Shown in pieces: positions 9,816-21,150 of a stretch of 64,000 nt of DNA. Position numbers and translations under genes: made by a program. Origin of the DNA: Bog-756 sp963699085. GTDB taxonomy: Bacteria; Actinomycetota; Acidimicrobiia; Acidimicrobiales; RAAP-2. Below the pieces are notes generated by a model that ran no database searches, had not been told where the DNA came from, and was given only the letters and a program-made list of their open reading frames with translations. The stretch is from assembly GCA_963699085.1 (NCBI GenBank), contig CAVOTH010000004.1, positions 1,612,001 through 1,676,000 of the forward strand. Direction: 5' to 3'. Numbering within the stretch: the stretch's first letter is position 1; every line of letters starts with the position of its first letter.

Positions 9816-11670
9816 CGGTCTCGACATCCGAGGGCCCATCGGGTACCACGACGGCCGAGGATCCGAGTACCGACCCGACTCCAGATGTGGTCGCCGGACC
9901 TTGGTCGACCGACTCCCAAGATCCGTGGTTGTCGTGTTGACTGTGGTGGGATTCGCGCTGCCCGTCTGCGCTTTCCTCGGGAGCACAGTCGCCTACAGCG
10001 TCAATATCGTCATGTACGACAACCTGTCGATCATGCCGTTCGTCAAGGCGTCCGAGACGCGGATCGTGCCCTGGGGTCCGCTCTGGGCGCAGTACAACCA
10101 GGACCGGAGCTTTTTCCCCAATGCTCTCTCCGTGGTACTGGCACACGTCGACCACCTCGATATGCGAGTGGAGAACACCATCGGCGCCCTGATGGTGGTG
10201 GTCGGTACCGCATTGTTGATTTGGGCGCACAAGCGCCGTACGCCAACCAGCCCGTGGCTCTACTACTGCCCCGTCGCCTTCGTGACGCTCTCGCTGGTGC
10301 AGTATGCCAACACGTTCCTGGGCGGCGTTTCGTGGTACCTCACCTTTCTGGCCCTTGCCACCACCATCGTGCTCCTGGATGCCGTCCGCTCTCCCCATCT
10401 CGCCTACGCCGGGGCGGTCATAGCCGCGGTGGTGGGCAGCTACTCGTCCTTCGCCGGCCTTCTGATCTGGCCGACGGGCCTGGCCCTCCTCTTCCTGAGG
10501 GGACGTGGGTGGCGGCCGATGGTCGCCTGGGCCACGTCAGGCGGGCTGGTCACCGCGTTCTACTTCTGGAACTTCACGTTCAACTCCGCTGCGCACCCGG
10601 CAACTGGCTACCTATTCGGGCGCCTCTGGTCGGCGATTCAGGTCATCCTGACTGCCGTGGGCGACGGGGTTGGCGTGATGATCACACCCGGATCTGGGTC
10701 CAACATGATCATCGAACTGCTGGGTGCGCTCATCCTGTTCGTCGCCGGGGTCGCCATCGCCGTGGCTCTACGCCACCGGGGGTCAGAGGATGGTGGCCCG
10801 GTTGGCGTGGCCATGATCTGCTTCGGCCTGCTCTTCGCACTCTCCGTCGCCGACGGGCGGACAGTATTCGGCCCATCAGGGGCTTCGGCCTCGCGTTACA
10901 CCACCTACGACCTTCTCATCCTGGCCGGTGCCTACCTTGCGCTGCTCGACTACCGTCACCGCGCCCTCGGGCCCGGAGGGTCCGCGGTATCGGGTGGTCC
11001 TCACTCCTCGATTGACGACGTCGATGTCGAACGCCAGCCACTCTCGATCCGGCGCGACATCGCTCCGATCAGTTTCGCAGTCACCCTGCTACTCGTGGTC
11101 CTCGACGTCGTGTTCGGTACCAGTAACGGCCTTCAGGGTGAGCGGACCTATCACCAGCAACAGGTGACGGCTGTCGAGTACCTCAGGGCGTACCGCACCA
11201 CGCCCGACTACGCGCTGTCGATCCACGTCGATCCGTGGCGGACGGCATCTTGGATCCGGCGAAATGCCTCCATTGCCGAGTCGCTCCACCTCAGCACCTT
11301 CTCGACCCCACCTCCCCGGGGGTTTGAATCCGCGCAGTCCATTCCGTCCACCCCCGTGGTCTTGCGGCCCTTGTCCAACACGACAGTTCACGGCACTGTC
11401 GTGTTGGACGCCGGCACCGACCGGAGCATCGGGGTGAGGGACGTCTTCATCATCATTCGCGGGGATGGCGACACCTCTCCCGTCCGCGCTGAGTCCGTGC
11501 TGGGTGTGTACGGATGGGTCGTGCACTGGAACTCGGCCGACGTACCCAACGGGAACTACACGGCCGTCGCCACTTCCGCCACTTACGGTGGGCGTACGGC
11601 GACGAGCGGCGCTGTCCACTTCCATGTCGTCAATTCGCAACCATCCACGCAAGCCTCCGGCAGCCAATGA
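9812..11670 (+). CDS. Polytopic membrane protein with C-terminal Ig-like domain, surface-glycan associated
   Basis: The clear frame runs from TTG 9901 (589 residues). A more natural start is ATG 9812, giving a hydrophilic N-terminus (MTVSTSEGPSG) joined by a slip near 9905. About eleven helices are present; an early outer loop has WAQYNQDRSFFPNAL, resembling the acidic/Asn-His-Arg loop of polymerase-like or GT-C proteins in actinobacterial exopolysaccharide clusters. The last 120 residues are extracytoplasmic, and the sheet-like stretch VYGWVVHWNSADVPNGNY suggests an Ig-like fold. I do not recognise a named family. It is followed 19 bases later by another GT-C-like gene. Confidence 0.65.
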
Positions 11671-11689
11671 CCTGGGCGAGCATGCGTCC

Positions 11690-13570
11690 ATGACGGCGGC
11701 CGATGACGGTCGACACAGGGATCGCGGCGCAACAATTGCCGCCAGAAGTGGTCACCGGCGCCAACTCGCTCGTCCGGGGGACGTAGCTTCGCCGTGTGCG
11801 TCGTCGTCGTGTACGTGCTCCTGGGCATCATCGCCTTCTGGCCACTACTGCCGTGGAGTTCGCAACGCCTGTTCGGCCCATCCCAATACCTGTTGATCCC
11901 TCAGGATGCCGACCAGATCACGTGGTTTCTGGCCTGGATTCCCTACGCACTCGGCCATGGTCTAGACCCCTTCTTCAGCCACTCGCTCTTCAGTCCCACG
12001 GGAGTCAACCTGGGGCAGAACACGGCCGCTCCGCTGCTGGGACTCCTTACCGCGCCATTAGCCCCGTTCGTGGGCCCGATCGGCCGGGCGAATTTTCTGA
12101 TGTTCCTGGCCATGCCCGTGTCGGCTACCGCGGCATTCGTGGTCCTGCGCCTGTGGAAGGTGTGGGGTCCGGCGGCCGCCATCGGCGGGCTCATCTACGG
12201 GTTCTCCCCCATTTGCCGTTGGTGAGAGTACTCGCCCACCCGTTTCTGGTCTTCTGCCCACTCCCACCTTTCATCGCCTACACGGTCGCGTCGATCCTGC
12301 AGAGGCGGGGCTCCCCTACACGGCTCGGGATCGCCACCGGCCTGCTCCTGGCGCGGAGAGTATCTCTGCTCCCAAGAGATCTTCACCATGGTCGTCCTCC
12401 TCATCGCATGGGCCGTTCTCTGCATCGCCATCCGCCATCGACGGATGAGCCTTGACGTAGTGCGGACTTACCGACGACCTGTCGTCGTCGCATTCGGTGT
12501 CATGGTCGTCGTGCTCGCGTACCCGCTGTGGATGCTGCAATTCGGTCCCCAGCACTACGTCGGGACGGCACATAGTCTCGCCAACCCCCTCCACAATGAC
12601 GCGCTCAGCTTCGTGGCGCCGGGACCACTCCAGAAGGTCGGGCTGGGCTTGAGGGACCTCGTGCCGGTCGTCGGCAACCCGTCGGAGCTCGGTGGTTACA
12701 TCGGGATCCCGGTCCTGGTCCTGGCCATCCTGTTCATCTGGCGCTCTCGCCACAGCCCACGCATGCAGTTGACCGTAGCCGTCCTTCTCGGTGCCGCTCT
12801 TCTGTCGCTCGGTCCGCAACTTTGGGTCGGCGGTCACCGCACAGTCGGTGCCCCTTCCCTTCGCCCTGCTGGACCAGTTTCCGCTGGTGCAGAACCTCAT
12901 TCCGTCGCGGATGAGCTTCGCGGTGGACGCCTGCCTTGCGGCGGTGCTCGCCTTCGGACTGGACGACATCCGCCGGCGCTCGTCGACCGCCCGCGACGGT
13001 GAACCTCCAGCACATGTGCGGTCGGAGTTCGGCTGGGTCCTGGTCACCCTTGCCGTCCTGGTGGTGACGCTGCTGCCCCAGTGGCCCTACTCTTCGCATT
13101 CAGTCGAGGCGCAACCGCCCGAGGTGCGTCTCGCCATACCCCCCGGTGACCCCGTCGCAATCACCTATCCGTTGGCCACCAGCACCTACACCGAGCCAAT
13201 GGTATGGCAGGCCGAGGACGACTTCGCCTTCAGGCTCATCGGGGGCTACGCCGCTCATCCCGGCCGCGGACGGCAAGATCAACTTCGGACCGAATCCGAT
13301 GGAGCCCCCGGAATTGATGGAGTTCCTCTACGTGCAGGACGCCCACTTCCTCCCCTACCCCTACTACGACCCACCGTTGGAACCCGTGACCCCTGCGCTC
13401 GTGTCCGGCACCGCAGCGGCTCTGGAGCGGAACCGGGTTCGCGTGGTACTGGTCGATCGTACGGCGCCTGGAGCGGCTTCGGTCATCCAGCTCTTCCGTC
13501 GTGCCTCGGTCCACCGTCGGTCGTGTCCGGCCGCTTCGCGATGTGGGCGAGCAGGCGGGGTCCGCTGTGA
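11690..13570 (+). CDS. GT-C-like polytopic membrane protein, TTTCGCGD-family relative, copy 4 (many frameshifts)
   Basis: About 625 residues, matching the length of its leftward paralogues. ATG 11690 begins a hydrophilic leader, and the frame changes near 11780 at the first helix. The first loop reads IPQDADQITWFLAW: the CGCGD signature has become QDAD, keeping the acidic residue. LGHGLDPFFS and TGVNLGQNTA follow. Later blocks are VVVLAYPLWMLQFGP, LVQNLIPSRMSFAVD and YTEPMVWQAEDD, the last matching WQAVTD of the paralogues. Slips near 11780, 12220, 12350, 12840, 13250 and 13500 are needed. An intact gene with sequencing errors is more likely than a pseudogene, because every conserved block survives. 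Function is inferred only. Confidence 0.65.
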
Positions 13571-13724
13571 CGGGGGACAAGGGTATTCAGGAGACCCTCG
13601 ACGATCTGGACCTCCGGTTACCCTTCATCAATGTTGACAGGCGTTGATCCGGCGGAAGTGGGGACGAGCGGCGAGGTGACGAGTCCGGTCTGACGGATAA
13701 TCAACGTTCCCGACGGAGGCAATC

Positions 13725-15480
13725 GTGGCTGGTGATCCTCGTCCCTCTCGTCATCGTCTCGTTGGAGCATGGACATACCGTTGGGTACAGGAGGACGCGT
13801 TCATCAACTTCCGGATTGTCGGAAACCTTCTGGCGGGACACGGCCCCGTCTACAACGTGGGAGAACGGGTTGAGGTCTACTCTGACCCGCTCTGGCTCTT
13901 TCTCTTGGCTGCCATCCACGGTGTGCTGCCATTCCTCTCTCTGGAGTGGACGTCGGTAGTGCTGGGTATCGGTTTCACCGCAGGCGGCGTAGTGCTCGGC
14001 GGACGTGCGACTCAGCGCCTCGTGGGGATCCGCAGTGACGACCTGGTCCTGCCCGTCGGACTGCTGATCTTCTCCGTCGTCGCCGGAGTTTGGGAGTTCG
14101 TCACCGGCGGGCTCGAGATGGGAATGGTCTTCTGTTGGATCGGCCTGACTTTCTGGCTGCTCGTCCGGACGTATCAGCGCAGGGACTCGGCCGTCTGGTG
14201 CGCATTTGTCATCGGTCTCGGTTCGCTGATCCGGCCCGAGCTGGCCTTGATGTGCTGCGTGTTTCTTGCTGGACTGGGTGTGGTCGTCCACGATCCCGGT
14301 TGGAAGGGAAATCCAGGGCGATGGCGGCGCTACGGAGTTCCCCTGGTAGCCGCCCTCCTACTTCCAGTCCTCTACGAGCTCTGGCGCATGGCCTACTTCG
14401 CCATGATCGAGCCCAACACCGGGCTCGCGAAGGCCGGCACGTCCTCCTCGTGGGCGAGGGGTGTCACCTATCTGTGGAACTTCATCTCCCCATACACGTT
14501 GTGGCTCCCAATTGTCCTTGTCGCTGCGTTGATGGCTCCTATCGTCCGCCGATGGTGGCGTACGGGCGACCGTCTCTCGGTCGTCGTACTTCTCACGCCG
14601 ATTGGTTGCGGGCCTCATCGACTGGCTCTGGGTGGTTTACGTCGGCGGTGACTACATGCACGCCCGACTCCTCCTCCCCGGCTTTTTCGCCTTATGCGTC
14701 GTTCCCTTCGTTGGAGCTGCTCAACTGCGCTCGTGGATGATTCTTCCTGTGCTCGGGCTCGTCGTCTGGTCGGTCGCGTCGGCAGGGTGGCTTCGATTTG
14801 ACGCTCCACTAGGCGGGCTCGGCGTGGTACACGGGATTTCGGACGAACGTTCCTACTGGACGAGGATATTGGAGGACCCGCACCCCATCACATTGGCGCA
14901 ATGGACCAGTGGCGCGTCACCAGGGCCGACGTACGCGCGAATGGCGGCCTCTGCGCGCGCATCGGGCAAGCAGCTGATGATTGAAACGAAACTCATTCGT
15001 GCCGATGGCTTTGTGTTGGAAACCAAGCCCTACTCCGCCCGTGCAGCATCGGCCCTTCCGGTCGGCCTCGTCGTCGACCTCGTCGAAATAGGGGCCAAGG
15101 GACTCACGAGCGGTCCCGACGTCTACATATTCGACACTCAATCGCTGGCCAATCCCATCGGCTCCCATATGGCAGAGAGCGCGGAGACATTCGGCCGGCT
15201 GGGCGGAAAAGACGCCGATCCCCTCTGGATGATCGCCCGCTTCGGCATCCAGGACCAGCCCATTCCTGCTCGGGTCGGTTCGGAGCTGGACTTGGCCGCG
15301 GCAAGGCGGGCACTTGGCTGTGGTCAGCTCAGGTCGTATTTGCACGACATCACTTCGCCGCTCAGTGTCTCGCAGATGTTCTCTGACCTGACAAGCTCCC
15401 TCTCGAATACGACGTTTCGGTTCAGTCCCGACCCGATCCAAGCGGAGAAACAACTGTGCGGCCCGCCGAAGGCCAACTGA
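13725..15480 (+). CDS. AftB-like terminal arabinofuranosyltransferase homologue (GT-C fold), copy 2
   Basis: Close paralogue of 6327-8177. WTYRWVQEDAFINFRIV, NLLAGHGPVYNVGERVE and YSDPLW follow the first helix; then SLIRPELAL, YVGGDYMHARLLLP and the soluble end VYIFDTQSLANPIGSH. The acidic pair of copy 1 (DED) is QED here, so one of the two loop acids differs. One break near 14605 joins the frames 13725-14605 and 14602-15480. The true N-terminus lies slightly upstream in another frame (residues LVILVPLVIVSL from about 13720), so the start is approximate. It closes the rightward operon that begins at 8297. Confidence 0.75.
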
Positions 15481-15513
15481 CCCCCGAGCGCGCACTTTCT
15501 GGCCTCCTCATTT

Positions 15514-16344
15514 CTAGATCTCATGCAAGGCGGCTGCCAGCGGTTCGAGCACACTGGGATTCAGAGGCGGTCGAATAGTGACGATGCCCAGCTCGACGCC
15601 GACCTCCGCCAGTGCGGCGGCCTGCTCGGCGGTGGCCCTCGCGTCTCCTGCGAAAATGACGTGGGAGGAGAGGAGGATCTCCGACGGGTCACGACCGAGG
15701 TCCTCGCAGTGTTGGTGCAGGATGTCGCGCTTGCGGGCGAACTCGTCCGGTGTCCCACCCACGAAGTTCCAGTGCTGTGCGAACCGGGCTGCAGTTCGAA
15801 GCGTCCGCTTCTCCCCACTACCTCCGATGCAGATCGGCGGGTGGGGTCGTTGAATCGGCTTGGGTTCGTTGCGGGCGTCTAGGAGCTGGTAATAGCGGCC
15901 ATTGAAGGTCGTCGTCTCCTGGGTGAGGAGCCCGACGATCACCTCACAGGCCTCTTCGAAGCGGTCGCTGCGCTCACCCGGGCTGCCCAGTTCGATCCCG
16001 TACGCCCCCGATTCCTCTTCGTTCCAGCCGGCTCCGATGCCGAGCTCCAGCCGGCCACCGGACAGGATGTCGAGGGTGGTCGCCATGTTGGCCAGGATCG
16101 CCGGGTGTCGATAGTGGATGCCGGTCACCAGCGTTCCCATGCGCAGGCGGGTGGTCGCCTGGGCCAGCGCCGTAAGGGTGGTCCAACCCTCCATGCAGGG
16201 GCCGGTGGGGTCGGAAAAGATCGGATAGAAGTGGTCGAAGGTCCAGCCCGACTCGAACAGCTCGATGTCGTCGGCCGCCCTCCACACGGCGAGCATGTCC
16301 GTCCAGGTGGTCTCCTGCGGCGAGGTCTTGAAGGCAAAGCGCAT
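15514..16344 (-). CDS. LLM-class flavin/F420-dependent oxidoreductase
   Basis: 276 residues, intact, ATG start. It has the luciferase-like TIM barrel: MRFAFKTSPQ at strand 1, ESGWTFDHFYPI, LTALAQATTRLRMGTLV, ILSGGRLELGIGAGWNEEE (the nonprolyl cis-bond region of the family) and PPICIGGSGEKRTLR. In actinobacteria this subfamily mostly uses coenzyme F420 to reduce or oxidise small organic substrates; the substrate here cannot be told. It stands alone between a glycan operon ending at 15480 and a divergent acyltransferase, so it is probably unrelated to the glycan pathway. A TAGCGT box six bases before the ATG suggests a leaderless transcript. Confidence 0.85.
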   Translation of the reverse strand: MRFAFKTSPQETTWTDMLAVWRAADDIELFESGWTFDHFYPIFSDPTGPCMEGWTTLTALAQATTRLRMGTLVTGIHYRHPAILANMATTLDILSGGRLELGIGAGWNEEESGAYGIELGSPGERSDRFEEACEVIVGLLTQETTTFNGRYYQLLDARNEPKPIQRPHPPICIGGSGEKRTLRTAARFAQHWNFVGGTPDEFARKRDILHQHCEDLGRDPSEILLSSHVIFAGDARATAEQAAALAEVGVELGIVTIRPPLNPSVLEPLAAALHEI

Positions 16345-16350
16345 GGGCCC

Positions 16351-16356
16351 ACGCTA
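16351..16356 (-). promoter_or_regulatory. Candidate -10 box (TAGCGT) of the LLM oxidoreductase
   Basis: TAGCGT on the minus strand, then GGGCCC, then ATG 16344. A six-base spacing would place transcription start at or next to the A of ATG, and no Shine-Dalgarno sequence fits in between. No -35 was identified. Confidence 0.35.
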
Positions 16357-16471
16357 TGTCCGGCCGGCCAGGGGCCGCAGAGGCATCCGCCTTCGCTCGG
16401 TGAGATCCAGTTCCTGACGGGGGCGGCCCCGCGACACCGGTGGCAATGGGTCAGGGGGCTACGATCCGGGC

Positions 16472-18642
16472 GTGGGAGCAGCTGTGGAGGTCCGGGCCAC
16501 AGCCGGGTCGACGGGGGAAGACGGGGACGCGCCCGTAGGGGCCCCTGAGCCCCATCTCGGACGCATCCCCGCCCTGGACGGCATCAGGGCCCTCGGCATT
16601 GTCCTGGTCCTCTTCTTTCACGGTGGGTTCTCGTGGGCGGGCGGAGGGTTCTTCGGCGTCGACGTCTTCTTCGTCCTTTCCGGCTTCCTGATCACCGGTC
16701 TCCTGGTGTCCGAGTACCGCCAGAACGCCGGCATCGGCCTCGCCCGGTTCTGGGGGCATCGGGTGCGGCGCCTGGTGCCCGCTCTTCTGGTCATGCTGGT
16801 CGGAATCGTCCTGTACGGCTACTTCCTCGCACCCTCTGACACTTTGGCCCAACTGCGCGGCGACGCTCTGGCCACCTTGTTCTACTTCAACAACTGGCAT
16901 CAGATCTCCGGCGGACAGGGCTACTTCGCCGCGTTGAACACCCCACGCCCGTTGCTCCACACCTGGTCGCTCTCGATCGAGGAGCAGTTCTACCTGGTGT
17001 GGCCTCTGGTGGTTCTCCTCATCCTGCACTGGAGTCGGTCACTGCGTACCTTGCTCGTGGTCACCGTGGCCGGTGCGGTGGCCAGTGCCGTAGCCATGGC
17101 CGTGGTCTTCGGCAACGGGTCGGGTGAGAGCCGCGCCTACTACGGCACCGACACCCGGGCCCAGGCTCTGCTGATCGGCGCCGCCCTGGCCATCGTGCTG
17201 GCCCATCCGCTGCCCCGACGCCGGTCCGGTCCGGTGCCGACCACATCGTTGGTGCGGTCCTTCACCCTCTCGCGGACGGCACGGCTCGGGTTGGTGGGCG
17301 CGGTGCAGCCGGGCTGGTCACCGTCCTCGTCCTGTCGTACATCGACAACAGCGCCACGGCGTGGATCTACCGCGGCGGATTCACTCTGGTGGCCCTGGCC
17401 ACGGCGGGCATCATCGCCTGCGTGGCCCTCGTGCCGGAGGGCGGATTGTCCAGGGCCCTCTCACTCCGGCCGGTGCGCTATGTGGGCGCCATCTCGTACG
17501 GGCTCTATCTCTACCACTGGCCGATCTTCGTGGTGGTCGACCACACCCGGACCGGTCTGGTCGGCTGGCCGCTCTTCCTGGTGCGGGTAGCCCTCTCCTT
17601 CGCGGTGGCCGTCGCTTCCTTCCACTTCCTCGAGATGCCCATCAGGAACGGCGTCCTGCGGGGGTGGCGTGGTTGGGTCACGACTCCCATCGCCGTCGCC
17701 GCCACGGCTGTGCTCGTCGTGACGGCCACAGCCGGAGCCACTGCCGCCGTCAACGAGGTCCCGGCCGAGGCTGCTGGCACATCTGCCGTTGTCATCCCCC
17801 CGGGTGACGATCCTGGAACCTCCGCCGCCGTGGCCGCTGTGCCCGCAGGAACCGGAGGCCCGATCCGCGTACTCCTGGTCGGCGATTCCGAGGCCAGCTT
17901 CCTCGGCTTCGGCCTCGCGCCGGACGCACCGACCTACGACGTGAGCTACCAGGGCGACGGGGTCTTCGGCTGCGGGCTCCTCACCTACGAAACGCTGTTC
18001 CACGGGACAGTGGTGAACGGCAACTTCGGCGCCCGCGGCGGCCACATTCCGGTGCCGTGTGACACACAGCTGGTGAGATGGAAGGCCGATGTCGACGCAT
18101 TCCATCCGGACGTGGTCCTGCTGGCCGACGGTGAGTACGAAGTCCGTGACCAGCGGATCGGCGACGCCTGGCAGAACATCGACGGCGCGACCGTCGACCA
18201 AGACGAGATCAGGGCACTGACCAAGGCCACGTCGGTCCTCGGTTCGGCCGGGGCCACCGTCGTCCTGTTGACCGCCCCCTACTACCAGCAGCCTGAGCAG
18301 GCCGACGGCCAACCCTGGCCCGAGGATGCTCCATCACGGGTGAACCGCTACAACAGCCTGCTACGTAAGGTGGCAGCTGCATCCCATGGACGGGTGGTTG
18401 TGGCCGACATGGGGGCCAGGCTGGATCCGGGCGGCCAATTCACGGCGACCATCGACGGGACCGTCGTCCGGTTCTCCGACGGGATCCACGTGACCCCGGC
18501 CGGGGCCAAACTGGTATCCCCCTGGCTACTCACCAAGGCCAACGAGCTCGGCACGGCCAACCGTGCCGCTGGTGCTGCACCCGGGCAGACCGAGGGAGCC
18601 GTCCCACGGACATCCGGTCCGACGAGCGGCTCCGCCCCTTGA
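16472..18642 (+). CDS. Acyltransferase family 3 - SGNH hydrolase fusion, copy 1
   Basis: About 720 residues. The N-terminal half is an OafA-type membrane acyltransferase (IPALDGIRALGIVLVLFFHGG, FFGVDVFFVLSGFLITGLL, TWSLSIEEQFYLVWP, YGLYLYHWPIFVVV). The C-terminal 250 residues form an extracytoplasmic SGNH domain with nucleophile motif VGDSEASFLGF and catalytic pair DGIHVT. Such proteins pass an acyl group from cytoplasm to periplasm and transfer it to exported polysaccharide. GTG 16472 is the first plausible start. One slip near 17300 joins the two frames. A stem-loop directly follows the stop and separates it from the convergent gene. Confidence 0.85.
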
Positions 18643-18643
18643 T

Positions 18644-18665
18644 GCAGACGGAGATGACCGTCTGC
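18644..18665. terminator. Stem-loop between convergent genes
   Basis: GCAGACGG, six-base loop AGATGA, CCGTCTGC: a perfect 8-bp stem starting two bases after the TGA at 18640-18642 and 27 bases before the end of the leftward gene. There is no T-run, so termination is inferred from position only. Confidence 0.5.
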
Positions 18666-18691
18666 TCGACCGGGGTGGTTCCTGCCCGCCA

Positions 18692-20534
18692 CTACCGGCG
18701 GGCCACGGGGGCACCGGCCGTGTCGGTAACCGTCACCGACATGTCGCCCGCCTTCCCGACATAGCCCGGCAAGGTCGGCGACGTCGGATTCCACGTGGCC
18801 AGGTTGACCTGGCGGGGTTCGTGTCCCGTCGTCCCATAGCCGGGCCCGAACTCGGTTCGCCAGACGTGGTTGACGGTGGGGTGAAAACCGTTCACATCCA
18901 GCAGGTTCACCAGACCGATGAACTCCTCGGTGTCGAGCAGCTTGGTGTTGGCGGTGCCCGCACCACTGTCGCCCACGAACACCTGGCCACCGGGCTCCAG
19001 ATACGGGGTCACCAGGTCGGCCAGCCGGCCGACGGTGGGGTCGGCGGCCCGGCTCAAAGGCGGGATCGACGTCACTCGCACCAACGCCACGTACACATAC
19101 CCCGACGGCCACGATGCACAGAGCCAACCGCAGGACCGCCGAAGCAGTCACCGGTCGAGGCGACAGCGACGACCGCCACGGCCATCCCCCGGGCACGGCC
19201 AGTAGACCCGGACCGATAAGGGCGGCGACCGGTAGGACGACGGCCCAGATCAAGAGGTACCCGAAGATGTAACCGACCACGTGCGTAGCCGCTATCACCA
19301 CGGCCGCACTGCCGGCTAAGGCAACCAGGCCGATCCCGAGTGCGAAACGGTTGCGTTGAACCACGCCGACCACCACTGCGACCACGATTGCCAGTCCGGT
19401 TATCACCGTCACCGTCCATGCCAGGACCGGATGGGGGACAGCCGGGCCCAAGAGCGAGCGCATGACCTCGCCCGGTCCTTCGAGAAGGACGCCGTCCACC
19501 GACAGCAGAGATCTCCAGCCGACCGCAAAGGGGTACGTCCCGTGGTGATGGGAGAAGAACCGGGCGATGAGCGTGAAGTTTCCCGGGTTGTTGGACCGCT
19601 GTTGGTCGTAGGGAGGGAGCCACATCACAACGGCAATGGCCACGGTGCCAATGAACAGGATTGGTCCGACGATCCAATGCCGACGATCCAACCAGGCGCG
19701 CCGCCTGGCCCCGGCACGTTTTCCAACTCCCAGCAGGACGAGGTCGACCACCGACGTGCCCACCCAGACCAGAGTCGCCAACCCGGCGACCACCACCACC
19801 ACCGGGCCGGTGGAGATGTCGGTCTGTACGACAAATGAACCGGTCACCAACGCCGCCAACAGTGAAAGCCCGGAACGGTCGACCGCGGCTGCACACAGCA
19901 GGACCGTAAGAAGGAGCGGGAACGTCACGACCATCGGGTTCCAGGGGCTGACCAGACCGCCCAGAATGGTTTCTGAGTACGTCGTGGATGCGTATCCCGA
20001 TGCGGCCAGTACTGCCACGAGGGCACAGATCCACACCGCGGCCCACAGCGCACGGGCGGGTGTGCTCCGGTATCGAACGAGCGCGACACAGGCCACGGCG
20101 CACAGCCCGTTCAGCAACGTGGCACCGATGAAAAGTGACCGTGCACCCCCGCCCAAGACCCGATAGACGACTGACAGGAGGTAGAAGTACGAAGGACCTG
20201 GGTGGTTCCAGTTGTTCCGGTCGAAGACGCCCAGTTGCTGCTTCCAGATCAGCGCCCGCCGGGTGTGCAGGTCGATGAGGGCCAGGTCGTCGGCCAACGT
20301 CAGATGCGCTCCGGACTGGCGGAGGAGCTGCACCAGCGCCACCAAGAAGGGCAGGGCGACCACACCGAACGCCAGGGCCGTGAGCCAGGGCGACCGCGGG
20401 ATGAGGCGTGTCGATCCCTTCACTTTCCGGTGACCAGGCGTCCTCGTTCGGGACGGTCGGACGCCAGGCGCACCATCGGCGGCCACCGGGAGGTGGGACA
20501 GGGTGTCGGACACGATCGGACGATCGTACGGCAA
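18692..20534 (-). CDS. Large polytopic membrane protein, GT-C-like, frameshifted near its end
   Basis: About 614 residues. After a basic 48-residue leader and the first helix comes a loop with LADDLALIDLHTRRAL (acidic pair) and NNWNHPGPSYFYLLS, a pattern found in actinobacterial membrane proteins near glycosyltransferase genes. About ten more helices follow, then after a slip near 19085 a soluble domain (GGQVFVGDSGAGTANTKLL). The GDSG there is not followed by other SGNH blocks, so it is not called a hydrolase. A GT-C-type function is plausible from topology and the acidic loop. NifU-type gene 20587-20940 lies upstream on the same strand, 52 bases away. Confidence 0.6.
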
Positions 20535-20586
20535 TCGCCCACCGAGGTGTCCGCCCCCGGTCCTGCATCAGGTGACCCTCAGTTGT

Positions 20587-20940
20587 CTAGAAGCTCGGGA
20601 CGTACCCTCCGCGGCCCATCGACTCGCTGAGGAACGGGTCGACCGATTCGTCGACGCCACCAAGCACCTCGGTCACCCAGTCCAGCCGGTCATGCAGGAT
20701 GCGCTCCACCCCACCCTGGAGGGTCGACGAACTGACTGCGCACGAACTGCAGGCGCCTTGGAGTTGGACCTCGACGACGCCGGTGACCACGTCGGCAGAA
20801 ATGAGGGCCAGATCGCCACCGTCGGCCTGTACCGCGGGGCGCATGAGCTCGATGATGGAGGTGAGGGCGGCCAGGCGAGCACCCCGCTCCTCATCGGTCA
20901 GATCGGCCGGCGCAGCCGGGATTTCCTCGGTATGGGCCAT
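20587..20940 (-). CDS. NifU C-terminal-domain protein (Fe-S cluster scaffold or carrier)
   Basis: 117 residues from ATG 20940; an in-frame TTG 39 bases earlier is not favoured. It has the NifU C-terminal domain: MRPAVQADGGDL near residue 33 and the cysteine motif GACSSCAVSSSTLQGGVE, with Cys64 and Cys67 the expected ligands for a shared cluster between two subunits. NfuA/NifU-type proteins carry Fe-S clusters to target enzymes in the cytoplasm. No suf or isc genes are next to it. Its presence in a glycan region is probably incidental. Confidence 0.85.
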   Translation of the reverse strand: MAHTEEIPAAPADLTDEERGARLAALTSIIELMRPAVQADGGDLALISADVVTGVVEVQLQGACSSCAVSSSTLQGGVERILHDRLDWVTEVLGGVDESVDPFLSESMGRGGYVPSF

Positions 20941-21116
20941 CCGTCTCGGATTGAGTGCTCTCGGGTTCCACTTCGTCAATCTTTCCGCCGATTCGGGCGA
21001 CCGGCACGAGCGCCTAGGCGGCGCCGCTCCCCTACAGTCTGCCGCGTCGGACGCCGACTTCGTGCAGCAGACCCGAAGCGAGAGCCGGCTGCCCCCGGCT
21101 GGGTGACGGCTGATGA

Positions 21117-21139
21117 CCCCCGGCCCGAAGGGCCGGGGG
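21117..21139 (+). promoter_or_regulatory. GC-rich perfect hairpin directly before an LLM oxidoreductase gene
   Basis: CCCCCGGCCC, loop GAA, GGGCCGGGGG: a perfect 10-bp all-GC stem. It ends one base before a TACCAT -10-like box (21140-21145) and 11 bases before GTG 21151. It has no T-run, and the upstream gene points away, so a terminator role is unlikely; an operator-like palindrome or a block to read-through is possible. Confidence 0.5.
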
Positions 21140-21145
21140 TACCAT
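21140..21145 (+). promoter_or_regulatory. Candidate -10 box (TACCAT) of the LLM-thiolase-KAS III operon
   Basis: TACCAT then five bases then GTG 21151. With GGG in front it matches the box at 8284-8289. It abuts the hairpin at 21117-21139, which would cover the -35 spacer region. Confidence 0.3.
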
Positions 21146-21150
21146 GCGGT

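Noticed and set aside
18692..19096. GDSG motif in the C-terminal domain taken as an SGNH hydrolase
   Set aside because: No Asn/Gly block or Asp-x-x-His end follows, so the match is to four residues only.
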